From CAMLIZ01 sp036231905 (lineage in GTDB: Bacteria > Pseudomonadota > Gammaproteobacteria > Burkholderiales > Burkholderiaceae_C), in assembly GCF_036231905.1 (NCBI RefSeq), contig NZ_JAZARE010000006.1:62001-126000 (forward strand): a DNA stretch of 64,000 bases, in the 5' to 3' direction. Position numbers and translations under genes: made by a program. The notes below the pieces were generated by a model. It saw only the letters and a program-made list of their open reading frames with translations. It made no database searches and was not told where the DNA came from. Shown here piece by piece: positions 24,298 through 32,977 of this stretch. Every line of letters begins with the position of its first letter. Within the stretch, counting starts at the first letter, position 1.

Positions 24298-24961
24298 GCC
24301 GACCTCCAAGACGCGCCGCACGCCGCCGCCCGCACTGGGCGTGAAGACGCAGCCGCGCCAGCAGCGCTCGGTGGACACCTACGAGCAGATCCTGGCCGTC
24401 ACCGCGCAGATGCTGGGCGAGGTGGGCATCGAGCGCCTGTCCACCAACCTGGTGTGCCAGCGCTTGGGGCTCACGCCGCCGGCGCTGTACCACTACTTCC
24501 CGAACAAGTACGCCATCGTGCATGAACTGGGCGACCGGCTGATGCAGGTGCAGGACAGCGTGGTCGCCGGCTGGGTGACGCCGCAGACCATGAAGCTGCC
24601 GGCCGAGCGCTTTCGCCAGGCGCTGGCGCAGATGTTCACCCAGATGTTCCAGGTCACGCGCGACCAGCCCGACGGCGTGTGGGTGCTGCGCGCGCTGCGC
24701 GCGGTGCCGGCGCTGCAGGCGCTGCGCCTGGCCTCGCACGAGCGCGTGACGGCGCTGATCGCCGATGCCTTCCTGGCCGCCTATCCGCAGGCCAACGCGG
24801 CCCGGGTGCGCCTGACCACGCGGCTGGCGGTGGACATGGGCTCGGCCGCGCTGGACCTGCTGTTCGATGCGCCCGGGCTGGACCCGCAGCAGTTGAGCCG
24901 CACCCTCGCCGCGATGATCAGCAGCGAGATGATGGCGATGCGCAAGGGCGGAGGCCACTAG
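24296..24961 (+). CDS. TetR-family transcriptional regulator
   Basis: 221 residues. The DNA-binding domain (about 22-75) has YEQILAVTAQMLGEVGIERL, NLVCQRLGLTPPALYHYFPN and KYAIVHEL, the standard TetR helix-turn-helix; the C-terminal ligand domain is not diagnostic. It is divergent from the MFS gene and convergent with the porin gene, with stops overlapping in CTAG. A GTG at 24341 would give a more compact N-terminus. It probably controls the MFS operon and the flavoprotein operon through shared operators. Confidence 0.9.
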   Translation: MPTSKTRRTPPPALGVKTQPRQQRSVDTYEQILAVTAQMLGEVGIERLSTNLVCQRLGLTPPALYHYFPNKYAIVHELGDRLMQVQDSVVAGWVTPQTMKLPAERFRQALAQMFTQMFQVTRDQPDGVWVLRALRAVPALQALRLASHERVTALIADAFLAAYPQANAARVRLTTRLAVDMGSAALDLLFDAPGLDPQQLSRTLAAMISSEMMAMRKGGGH

Positions 24962-25875
24962 AAGGTCTTGGCGATGGTGAAGACCACGCCGGTGCTGTCC
25001 AGCCGCTTGCTGCCGCCGTTGCCGTCGAAGCCGACGAAGAGTTCGCGTGTCTTCATGCGTGCGCCCACCGCCTCCAGCGTCCAGTCCAGGCCCCAGCGCG
25101 CGTGCTTGATGCCGGCGCGCCAGTCCCAGCCGTTGGCCTCGCTGAAGTGCTTGACGCGCTGCACGCCGCCATGCAGCAGCAGCCAGGTGCGGCCGTCGAT
25201 CGCATGCTGCCAGTCCAGGTCCAGCAAATGGCTGCCGCGGCTGCCATGGTCGCCGCGGGCATAACAGTCCAGCCCGCTGGTGGGGTCTTCACGCTGCAGC
25301 AGCAAGGTGCCGCACACCATGCCGGTGTTGATGCCGCGGAAGTCACGCGAGATCACGTTGAGGTAACGCGCTTCGATCGCACCGAAGCCGAACTCCAGCA
25401 CCGCATAGCTGGTGGTGAAGTGGAAGTCTCGCACGCCGGCCGGGGCCAGGGCCGGCATGCCGGTGGCGGGATCGATCACGATCTCGATCGCCGTCGGGGC
25501 CTCGAAGTGAGCGCCCGGGAAACGCTCATGCGCCAGGCCCACGCCGAAGTGCCATGCGTCCGGGTTGCCCCATCGGTAGCCGCCGGCGATGAGTGCGTTG
25601 TAGCCATCGCTCTCCGGATAGACATGGCGGCTGACCGTGCCGAGTTCGAACACACCCACCAGGCCAGACGCATGCGCGGCCTCCACATGCAGCTCCGCCG
25701 CGGGGCGGCGGTAGCTGTCGGAGATGCCGCGGCTTCGGCGGTCACTCATCAGCCGCACCGTGGTGTCGATACTGTACTGCGCGATCACCGGCTCGCCCGG
25801 TGCGGCGGCCTGGGCCCAGGCGCCGGTGGTGGTGCAGGCAACGGCCAGGCAGGCCGACCCAAGCAGCTTGTTCAT
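24958..25875 (-). CDS. TorF-family putative outer-membrane porin
   Basis: 305 residues: signal peptide (cleavage near AWA, about residue 20), then alternating beta segments. TTVRLMSDRRSRGISDS near the N-terminus matches the start of TorF/TIGR02001 proteins, and the last residue is Phe (TIAKTF), the outer-membrane beta-barrel signature. It is the third gene of the minus-strand unit with DUF2147 and the flavoprotein, 29 bases after DUF2147. A nutrient channel for the pathway of this block is likely. Confidence 0.78.
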   Translation of the reverse strand: MNKLLGSACLAVACTTTGAWAQAAAPGEPVIAQYSIDTTVRLMSDRRSRGISDSYRRPAAELHVEAAHASGLVGVFELGTVSRHVYPESDGYNALIAGGYRWGNPDAWHFGVGLAHERFPGAHFEAPTAIEIVIDPATGMPALAPAGVRDFHFTTSYAVLEFGFGAIEARYLNVISRDFRGINTGMVCGTLLLQREDPTSGLDCYARGDHGSRGSHLLDLDWQHAIDGRTWLLLHGGVQRVKHFSEANGWDWRAGIKHARWGLDWTLEAVGARMKTRELFVGFDGNGGSKRLDSTGVVFTIAKTF

Positions 25876-25904
25876 CAGCAGTCTCCCGTGGAATGCAGCG
25901 CGCG

Positions 25905-26330
25905 TCATTTGGCAGCCGGGCAGCCGGGCGGCACGCGGTCCACGCGCGTGAAATCCTCGCTCTTGCCCAGCACCTGCACGCCGATGTAGGCGCGCATGGT
26001 CATGCTGTTGCCCTGGGCACGCAGCAGGCCCTTGTAGTTCTTCTTCTCGCGCGGGTCGTGGATCCAGCCGTCGCGCCAGGCGCCGTCCTCGAAGTGCTTG
26101 AGCTTGAGGATGCGCACGCCGCAGTCGCCGGGGCGCGGCGGGTCCACCGAGGCGTCCTTGTCCCACACCACCGTGCCGCACAACGCAGACGGCTCCTCCG
26201 CGCAGGGCTGCAGCTGCACCACGCCGTCCTTCTGCGCACTCAACCACAGGCCGTGCGCGGGGTCTGCGCCCTGGGCCCACGTGGGCAGCGGCAGCAGCAA
26301 GACGGCCCACAGGGCCACACGTGCACTCAT
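25905..26330 (-). CDS. DUF2147 exported protein
   Basis: 141 residues: signal peptide (LWAVLLLPLPTWAQG), then a DUF2147 lipocalin-like domain opening with GLWLSAQKDGVVQLQPC, with CGTVVWDK and YIGVQVLGKSEDFTRV. Four cysteines could form two disulphides. Its ATG overlaps the stop of the flavoprotein gene (ATGA). A distant paralogue lies at 61677-62129. Function unknown; the family is periplasmic. Confidence 0.85.
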   Translation of the reverse strand: MSARVALWAVLLLPLPTWAQGADPAHGLWLSAQKDGVVQLQPCAEEPSALCGTVVWDKDASVDPPRPGDCGVRILKLKHFEDGAWRDGWIHDPREKKNYKGLLRAQGNSMTMRAYIGVQVLGKSEDFTRVDRVPPGCPAAK

Positions 26331-27724
26331 GCAGAACCTCCAGGGGCGTTCAGCCCGAACAGGCGGGCCATGTAGGGCGTGAGCAGCCGGCCTCGCGGGT
26401 CCAGCTCGGCGCGCACGGCGAGAAAGTCCTTCCAGCGCGGGTAGCGGCTGGCGAGTTCGGTGGCGCTCAGGTCGTGCAACTTGCCCCAGTGCGGCCGGCC
26501 GCCATGGCGGCGGAACACCGCGCCCACGTCGCGCAGCAGGTAGTCATAGGCCTCGCCCTGCAGCGCATGCACGGCGATGGAGCAGCTGTCGCGGCCATGG
26601 AAGGGGCTCAACCAGGCATCGTCACCCTGGATGAAGCGGAACTCGATCGGAAAGAACACGTCGTTGCGCCGCTCCAGCGTGGCCAGCACCTCGCGCAGGC
26701 AGGCCACGCCGCGTTCGCGCGGCACATGGCACTCCGATTCGTTGAAGCGCGTGGGTCGCACGCTGGAGAGCAGCTCGTACGACACGTCGATCGCGTCCTC
26801 CGCTTTGGTAGACGCGATCGCCTTGCCGGCCACCCAGCGCCGCAGTGACGGAAAGCGCCCCAGCCAGTCGCGCAGGTGCTTCAGGTCACCCAGCACGTCC
26901 TCGTCCTGCGAGGGCGGGCGCACCGGCTTGCCCACCGGCACCTCGTCATGCGCGATCGCGGCACCGTAGCCGGTGAAGGGCAGCAGGTACAGCTCGAAGT
27001 GCAGGTGCTGCGCGGCCAGCGCCTCGGCCTGGGCAAACAGCTCCTCGTTGGGCGCCAGCCAGACATGGCGGCGCAGGAAGTGGCGCGGCCGCACCTTCAG
27101 GGTCACCTCCGTCAGCACGCCCAGGCTGCCGAGTGACACCTGGGCCGCGGCGAACAGGTCCGGCCGCTGGCTGGGTGAGCAGCTGAGCAGCTCGCCTGCC
27201 GGCGTGAGCAGCTTCAGGCCGACCAGCTCCTTGTGCATGGCGCCCAAACGCTGCCCGGTGCCATGGGTGGCGGTGGCCAGCGCGCCGGCCAGGGTCTGCA
27301 TGTCGATGTCAGGCTGGTTCATCAGCGACAGCCCGGCCTCGTCCAGCAGCCGGGTCGCCACGGCGATGCGGGTGCCGGCACCGAAGGTGGCCGTGCCGGC
27401 GGCGCGGTCCACCGCCAGCAGGCCCTGCAGCCGGTCGATCGACAGCAAGGTGCCCGGTGTGGGCACCAGGGCGCTGAAGGAGTGGCCGGCCCCCACGCAG
27501 CGCAGCGGCCCGGGGGCGGATTTCACCAGCGCGGCCAGCTCGTCCAGCGTGGCCGGCATCGGCCAGGCCCTGGGCTGGCAGCGCTCGATGCCGGACCAGT
27601 TGCTCCAGGCGGTGGCAGCCGCGACAGCGGCCGTGTCCCGCGTGGCGGCCACCGCGCCCGCCGACAGGCGCAGCCCCAGCAGGCTGCCGGCGGCCAGGCC
27701 GAGGAAGGAGCGGCGGGGAGTCAT
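26327..27724 (-). CDS. Tat-exported FAD-linked lactone oxidase-like protein
   Basis: 465 residues. A twin-arginine signal (RRSFLGLAAGSLLGL) precedes an FAD-binding PCMH domain (about 55-220) with LRCVGAGHSFSALVPTPGTL and NQPDIDMQTLAGALATATHG, and a C-terminal D-arabinono-1,4-lactone oxidase domain ending near SRYPRWKDFLAVRAELDPRG. The HG pair in ATATHGTG is usual in L-gulonolactone/aldonolactone oxidases. I chose ATG 27724 because it gives the Tat motif; a TTG upstream is less likely. First gene of the three-gene unit, with two operators just upstream. Confidence 0.85.
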   Translation of the reverse strand: MTPRRSFLGLAAGSLLGLRLSAGAVAATRDTAAVAAATAWSNWSGIERCQPRAWPMPATLDELAALVKSAPGPLRCVGAGHSFSALVPTPGTLLSIDRLQGLLAVDRAAGTATFGAGTRIAVATRLLDEAGLSLMNQPDIDMQTLAGALATATHGTGQRLGAMHKELVGLKLLTPAGELLSCSPSQRPDLFAAAQVSLGSLGVLTEVTLKVRPRHFLRRHVWLAPNEELFAQAEALAAQHLHFELYLLPFTGYGAAIAHDEVPVGKPVRPPSQDEDVLGDLKHLRDWLGRFPSLRRWVAGKAIASTKAEDAIDVSYELLSSVRPTRFNESECHVPRERGVACLREVLATLERRNDVFFPIEFRFIQGDDAWLSPFHGRDSCSIAVHALQGEAYDYLLRDVGAVFRRHGGRPHWGKLHDLSATELASRYPRWKDFLAVRAELDPRGRLLTPYMARLFGLNAPGGSA

Positions 27725-27753
27725 CGAGGCGCTTTCATGGGCAAGCGTCAATG

Positions 27754-27782
27754 TAGCGATGACTAGGTTATAGCGTTAACTA
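27754..27782. promoter_or_regulatory. Two tandem TetR-type operators before the flavoprotein operon
   Basis: TAGCGATGACTA (27754-27765) and TAGCGTTAACTA (27771-27782), centres 17 bases apart, both of the form TAGCG-N4-CTA seen at 24233. They lie 30-58 bases before the flavoprotein start, overlapping where its promoter should be. Confidence 0.6.
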
Positions 27783-27878
27783 TCGGTTTCCCGGACATGG
27801 CGTGACGCGCAGCACTGCGGGCCTTTCCAATGGCACGTCGATTGCTCGGCGGGTGCATGCGCACCCTGCTCCACCGCG

Positions 27879-30497
27879 ATGCGACGCGATGACGCGGCCG
27901 CCAGCCGCTTCGTGCGGGTGCGCGGGGCGCGCGAGCACAACCTGAAGAACGTGGATGTGGACATCCCGCGCGACGCGCTGGTCGTGTTCAGCGGCGTGTC
28001 GGGCTCGGGCAAGTCGTCGCTCGCCTTCGGCACCTTGTACGCCGAGGCGCAGCGCCGCTATTTCGAATCGGTGGCGCCCTACGCCCGCCGGCTGATCGAC
28101 CAGGTGGGCGTGCCCGACGTGGACACGATCGACGGCCTGCCGCCCGCGGTGGCGCTGCAGCAGCAGCGCGGCACACCCAGCACGCGCTCGTCGGTGGGCA
28201 GCGTCACCACCTTGTCCAACCTGCTGCGCATGCTGTATTCGCGCGCCGGCAGCTACCCGCCACGCCAGCCGATGCTCTATGCGGAGGATTTTTCGCCCAA
28301 CACGCCGCAGGGCGCCTGCCCCGAATGCCATGGCCTGGGCCATGTGTACGAGGTGACGGAAGCCTCGATGGTGCCGGACCCGTCGCTCAGCATCCGCGAG
28401 CGCGCCATCGCGGCCTGGCCGCCGGCCTGGCACGGCCAGAACCTGCGCGACATCCTGGTCACCCTCGGCTATGACGTGGACAAGCCCTGGCGCGAGCTGC
28501 CGCGCAAGCAGCGCGACTGGATCCTCTTCACCGAAGAGCAGCCCACGGTGCCGGTGTATGCCGGCTTCACGCCGACCGAGACGCGCGACGCCCTGAAGCG
28601 CAAGCTCGAACCGAGCTACCACGGCACGTTCATGGGTGCGCGCAAGTACGTGCTGCACACCTTTGCCACCACGCAGAGCGCGCTGATGAAGCGGCGTGTG
28701 TCGCGCTTCATGGTGGGCAGCCTGTGCCCGGCCTGCGATGGGAAGCGCCTCAAACGGGAAGCGCTGGCAGTCACCTTCGCCGGCCTGGACATCGGCACCC
28801 TGTCGCAGCTGCCGCTGAGCGAGCTGGCGAAGGTGCTGGCCCCCGCAGCGGCCGGCCGCTTCGATGTGCCTGCGCACCAGGACGCGACACTGAGCCGCGC
28901 CGACGCGCGCAAGGACACCGCGCGCCGCGTGGCCGCTGGCGGCTCGGCCCATGCGGCGGCACCCGACGTGCGGCGCACCGCCAACCTGTCGGAGGAAAAG
29001 CGCATCGCCGCCCAGCGCATCGCGCACGACGTGCTGGAGCGCGTCACCACCTTGAACGAGCTGGGCCTGGGCTACCTGTCGCTGGACCGCAGCACGCCCA
29101 CCCTGTCGCCCGGCGAGCTGCAGCGCCTGCGCCTGGCCACGCAGATCCGCTCCAACCTGTTCGGGGTGGTGTACGTGCTGGACGAGCCCTCCGCCGGCCT
29201 GCACCCGGCCGATGGCGAAGCGCTGCGCGTCGCGCTGGACCGTTTGAAGGCATCGGGCAACACGCTGTTCGTGGTGGAGCACGACCTGGACGTGATGCGC
29301 CATGCCGACTGGATCGTGGACGTGGGGCCTGCGGCTGGCGAACAGGGCGGCCAGGTGCTCTACAGCGGGCCGCCCGCGGGGCTGCGCGGGGTGGCCGCAT
29401 CGCACACCGCACGCTATCTCTTCGCCGCGCCGACACCACGTACCAGGCCGCCCCGGACGGCGCGAGCGTGGCTGCAGCTCGAAGGCGTGAGCCGCAACAA
29501 CCTGCACAAGGTGGCGGCGAGCTTCCCGCTCGGCGTGTTCACCGCGGTGACCGGCGTGTCCGGCTCCGGCAAGTCCAGCCTGGTGAGCCAGGCACTGGTG
29601 GAGCTGGTGTCGGCCGCGCTGGGCCATGAACCGCCGGCGCCGGAGGAAGAGACCGACGACACACCGGCCTTCGCCGGCGTGGCCTCCGGCCACATCGTGG
29701 GCGGCCTGCACGGCCTGCGTCGCCTCGTGCGGGTGGACCAGAAGCCGATCGGCCGCACGCCGCGCTCCAACCTCGCCACCTACACCGGCCTGTTCGACCC
29801 GGTGCGCAAGCTCTTTGCCGCCACCCCGGCCGCGCGCTCGCGCCGCTACGACGCCGGCCGCTTTTCCTTCAACGTCGCCAAGGGCCGCTGCGACACCTGC
29901 GAAGGCGAAGGTTTTGTCAGCGTGGAGCTGCTGTTCATGCCCAGCGTGTACGCGCCCTGCCCTGCCTGCCACGGCGCGCGCTACAACGAGGCCACGCTGA
30001 AGGTCGCCTACCGCGAGCGCAACATCGCACAGGTGCTGCAGATGACGGTGGACGAGGCGGGCGAGTTCTTTGCCGACGAGCCGGCGGTGCAGCGGCCGCT
30101 GCAGCTGCTGCGCGACATCGGCCTGGGCTACCTGCGCCTGGGGCAGCCGGCCACCGAACTCTCCGGCGGCGAGGCGCAGCGCATCAAGCTGGCCACCGAG
30201 CTGCAGCGCACCCAGCGCGGCGACACGCTGTACGTGCTGGACGAGCCCACCACCGGCCTGCATCCGGCGGACGTGGACAAGCTGATGGCCCAGCTGCATG
30301 GGCTGGTGGACGCCGGCAACAGCGTGATCGTGGTCGAACACGAGATGCGCGTGGTGGCCGGCGCCGACTGGGTGATCGACATCGGCCCCGGTGCCGGCCA
30401 GGAGGGCGGTCGCGTCGTGGCCGCCGGCCCGCCGCAGGAGGTGGCGCAGGCCAAGGGCAGCCGCACGGCGCGCTACCTCGCGCCGCTGGTGCGCTGA
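27879..30497 (+). CDS. UvrA-like ABC ATPase (UvrA2/UvrA3 type)
   Basis: 872 residues, shorter than canonical UvrA (about 940). Two ABC modules: Walker A GVSGSGKSSLAFGTLYAEAQ (about 46) and GVSGSGKSSLVSQALVEL (about 560); signatures LSPGELQRLRLATQI and LSGGEAQRIKLATEL; Walker B VYVLDEPSAGLHP and LYVLDEPTTGLHP. Zinc-ribbon cysteines occur as CPECHGLG, CPAC, CDTCEGEG and CPAC. Paralogues of this kind lack part of the UvrB-interaction region and often accompany drug resistance. A classical uvrA is expected elsewhere in the genome. It stands alone; 84 bases separate it from the ABC exporter. Confidence 0.88.
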   Translation: MRRDDAAASRFVRVRGAREHNLKNVDVDIPRDALVVFSGVSGSGKSSLAFGTLYAEAQRRYFESVAPYARRLIDQVGVPDVDTIDGLPPAVALQQQRGTPSTRSSVGSVTTLSNLLRMLYSRAGSYPPRQPMLYAEDFSPNTPQGACPECHGLGHVYEVTEASMVPDPSLSIRERAIAAWPPAWHGQNLRDILVTLGYDVDKPWRELPRKQRDWILFTEEQPTVPVYAGFTPTETRDALKRKLEPSYHGTFMGARKYVLHTFATTQSALMKRRVSRFMVGSLCPACDGKRLKREALAVTFAGLDIGTLSQLPLSELAKVLAPAAAGRFDVPAHQDATLSRADARKDTARRVAAGGSAHAAAPDVRRTANLSEEKRIAAQRIAHDVLERVTTLNELGLGYLSLDRSTPTLSPGELQRLRLATQIRSNLFGVVYVLDEPSAGLHPADGEALRVALDRLKASGNTLFVVEHDLDVMRHADWIVDVGPAAGEQGGQVLYSGPPAGLRGVAASHTARYLFAAPTPRTRPPRTARAWLQLEGVSRNNLHKVAASFPLGVFTAVTGVSGSGKSSLVSQALVELVSAALGHEPPAPEEETDDTPAFAGVASGHIVGGLHGLRRLVRVDQKPIGRTPRSNLATYTGLFDPVRKLFAATPAARSRRYDAGRFSFNVAKGRCDTCEGEGFVSVELLFMPSVYAPCPACHGARYNEATLKVAYRERNIAQVLQMTVDEAGEFFADEPAVQRPLQLLRDIGLGYLRLGQPATELSGGEAQRIKLATELQRTQRGDTLYVLDEPTTGLHPADVDKLMAQLHGLVDAGNSVIVVEHEMRVVAGADWVIDIGPGAGQEGGRVVAAGPPQEVAQAKGSRTARYLAPLVR

Positions 30498-30581
30498 CGT
30501 CCGCTGCCATCGGCCGCAACGCCGAGGCGGCGGCTGACCTGTGACCTGCAAGGTTGCGGCGTGCAAGCTATCCTCGCGCCG

Positions 30582-31517
30582 ATGCAGGACATCCTCTCTG
30601 TCTCCAACCTGTCGAAGACCTATGCGTCGGGCTTCCACGCGCTGAAGAACATCAACCTCGCCATCCGGCGCGGCGAGATCTTTGCGCTGCTCGGGCCCAA
30701 CGGCGCCGGCAAGACCACGCTGATCAGCATCATCTGCGGCATCGTCAACGCCAGCGCTGGCCAGGTCACGGTGGCCGGCCGCGACATCGTGCGCGACTAC
30801 CGCGCGGCCCGCTCGATGATCGGCCTGGTGCCGCAGGAGTTGACCACCGATGCCTTCGAGTCGGTGTGGAGCACGGTCTCCTTCAGCCGCGGCCTCTTCG
30901 GCAAGCCGGCCAACCCGGCCCACATCGAGAAGGTGCTGAAGTCGCTGTCGCTGTGGGAGAAGAAGGACAACAAGATCATGACGCTGTCGGGCGGCATGAA
31001 ACGCCGGCTGATGATCGCCAAGGCGCTGTCGCACGAGCCGCAGATCCTGTTCCTCGACGAGCCGACTGCCGGCGTGGACGTGGAGCTGCGGCGCGACATG
31101 TGGCAGCTGGTGCGCGAGCTGCGCGACACCGGCGTCACCGTGATCCTGACCACCCACTACATCGAGGAAGCGGAAGAGATGGCCGACCGCATCGGCGTCA
31201 TCCGCAAGGGCGAGCTGATCCTGGTGGAAGAGAAGACCGAGCTGATGCACAAGCTGGGCAAGAAGCAGCTCACCCTGCAGCTGCAGCAGCCGCTGGCGCA
31301 GCTGCCTGCGTCACTGAACGGGCGACCGCTGGCGCTGTCGGCCGACGGCACCGAGCTGACCTACACCTACGACGCCCAGGGGCCGCGGGTGGGCATCGCG
31401 GAGTTGCTGAAGGACCTGGGCGACGCGGGCATCCCGTTCAAGGACCTGCACACCACGCAGAGCTCGCTGGAGGACATCTTCGTGAGCCTGGTACACGACG
31501 AGGGCAAGAGCCGATGA
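30582..31517 (+). CDS. ABC-2 exporter ATP-binding protein
   Basis: 311 residues with Walker A LLGPNGAGKTTLI, a VPQE Q-loop, signature LSGGMKRRLMIAKAL, Walker B ILFLDEPTAGVD and H-loop TTHYIEEAEEM. Its C-terminal extension (about 225-311) is of the DrrA/NodI type. I chose the ATG at 30582 over a GTG at 30561 because it leads straight into the ABC fold. It overlaps the permease gene (ATGA). The substrate is unknown; lipid-like or drug substrates are typical. Confidence 0.9.
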   Translation: MQDILSVSNLSKTYASGFHALKNINLAIRRGEIFALLGPNGAGKTTLISIICGIVNASAGQVTVAGRDIVRDYRAARSMIGLVPQELTTDAFESVWSTVSFSRGLFGKPANPAHIEKVLKSLSLWEKKDNKIMTLSGGMKRRLMIAKALSHEPQILFLDEPTAGVDVELRRDMWQLVRELRDTGVTVILTTHYIEEAEEMADRIGVIRKGELILVEEKTELMHKLGKKQLTLQLQQPLAQLPASLNGRPLALSADGTELTYTYDAQGPRVGIAELLKDLGDAGIPFKDLHTTQSSLEDIFVSLVHDEGKSR

Positions 31518-32281
31518 GCATGAACCTGCACGCCGTGCGCGCGATCTACAACTTCGAGATGGCCCGCACCTGGCGCACCTTGATGCAAAGCATCATCTCG
31601 CCGGTGATCAGCACCTCGCTGTACTTCATCGTGTTCGGGGCGGCCATCGGCTCGCGCATTCCCGAGGTGGCGGGCGTGAGCTACGGCGCCTTCATCGTGC
31701 CGGGCCTGGTGATGCTTTCGCTGCTGACGCAGAGCATCTCCAACGCCTCCTTCGGCATCTACTTTCCCAAGTTCACCGGCACCATCTACGAGCTGCTGTC
31801 CGCGCCGGTGTCGTATGTGGAGATCCTGCTCAGCTACGTGGGCGCGGCCGCCACCAAGTCCATCATCCTCGGGGTGATCATCCTGGCCACGGCGGCGCTG
31901 TTCGTGCCGCTGCGCATCGAGCACCCGCTGTGGATGGTGCTGTTCCTGGTGCTCACCTCGGTGACCTTCAGCCTCATCGGCTTCATCATCGGCATCTGGG
32001 CCGACGGTTTCGAGAAGCTGCAGGTGGTGCCGCTGCTCGTGGTCACGCCGCTCACCTTCCTGGGCGGCAGCTTCTATTCCATCGACATGCTGCCGCCCTT
32101 CTGGCAGACGGTGGCGCTGTTCAACCCGGTGGTCTACCTGGTGAGCGGCTTCCGCTGGAGCTTCTATGGCCTGTCGGACGTGAGCCTGGGTGTCAGCGTG
32201 CTCATGACGCTGGTGTTCCTGGGCGTGTCGCTGGCCATCGTGGCATGGATCTTCCGCACGGGGTACCGGCTCAAGGCCTGA
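31514..32281 (+). CDS. ABC-2 type exporter permease
   Basis: 255 residues with six hydrophobic helices and the ABC2 signature region GGSFYSIDMLPPFWQTVALF then NPVVYLVSGFRWSFYGLSDV. This matches the YadH/NodJ family. It starts within the stop of the ATPase gene and ends the unit; a GNAT gene follows on the other strand. Confidence 0.9.
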   Translation: MSMNLHAVRAIYNFEMARTWRTLMQSIISPVISTSLYFIVFGAAIGSRIPEVAGVSYGAFIVPGLVMLSLLTQSISNASFGIYFPKFTGTIYELLSAPVSYVEILLSYVGAAATKSIILGVIILATAALFVPLRIEHPLWMVLFLVLTSVTFSLIGFIIGIWADGFEKLQVVPLLVVTPLTFLGGSFYSIDMLPPFWQTVALFNPVVYLVSGFRWSFYGLSDVSLGVSVLMTLVFLGVSLAIVAWIFRTGYRLKA

Positions 32282-32305
32282 CGTGCACCAGAGCGGCGGA
32301 ACGGC

Positions 32306-32767
32306 TCACAGCAGCTTGCGATAGACCACGAAGCCGGAGCGCTCGGCCACCTGGTCGTAGAGGCGCATCGCCACGCTGTTGGTCTCATGCGTCTGCCAGT
32401 ACACGCGGCCGGTGCCAACGGCGCGGGCGCGCTCGGCCACCGCCTCGATCAAGGCACGGCCCACACCCTGGCCGCGCACGGCCTCGGCGGTGAACAGGTC
32501 TTGCAGGTAGCAGGTGGGCGCCACCTGGGTGGTGCTGCGGTGGAAGAGGTAGTGGGCCAGCCCGACGAGCTGGTCGTCCTGCTCCGCCACCAGCGCATGC
32601 ACCGGCTCATGCACATCGAAGAAGCGCGACCAGGTGGTGTGGGTCACCTCCTGCGGCAACGCCGTCGCGCCCGAGCGGCCGTAGAAGGCGTTGTAGCCGT
32701 CCCAGAGTGGCATCCAGGCATCGCGGTCTTGCGGCGTGGCGGAACGGACGAGAACGGGCTGGCGCAC
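32306..32767 (-). CDS. GNAT-family N-acetyltransferase
   Basis: 153 residues with the acetyl-CoA loop VRGQGVGRALIEAVAERA and a preceding CYLQDLFTAEAVRG strand typical of GNAT enzymes, followed by WQTHETNSVAMRLYDQVAE. The start is GTG at 32767, supported by AGGAGA about 8 bases upstream; no better ATG exists. The substrate is unknown, an amine on a small molecule being likely. Convergent with the ABC permease. Confidence 0.88.
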   Translation of the reverse strand: MRQPVLVRSATPQDRDAWMPLWDGYNAFYGRSGATALPQEVTHTTWSRFFDVHEPVHALVAEQDDQLVGLAHYLFHRSTTQVAPTCYLQDLFTAEAVRGQGVGRALIEAVAERARAVGTGRVYWQTHETNSVAMRLYDQVAERSGFVVYRKLL

Positions 32768-32977
32768 CGTGGTCTCCTGAGGTGGCTACCCCGCGCGGAC
32801 CCGCGGGGCGGCACATGAGAATAGCGGCCAGGGCAAAAGCGTGACCGATCTGGCACCCACCCCGCACCCAGGCGGGTTGTGCCCCTCACCGCATCGCCCT
32901 AGATTCGACTGCCGCTACGCGCGCGGGCGCTTGCCACGGCATGCAGAACCCGCGCCGACGGCACCGAGGAGGGAACC

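Noticed and set aside
21154..24525. 1123-codon open frame on the plus strand
   Set aside because: Runs antisense through sctR, the PLP enzyme and the MFS gene with no family motif and a His/Gln/Arg-rich composition.
27780..31250. 1156-codon open frame on the minus strand
   Set aside because: It is antisense to the UvrA paralogue and ABC ATPase and is rich in His, Gln, Arg and Ala, the usual product of GC-rich antisense frames.
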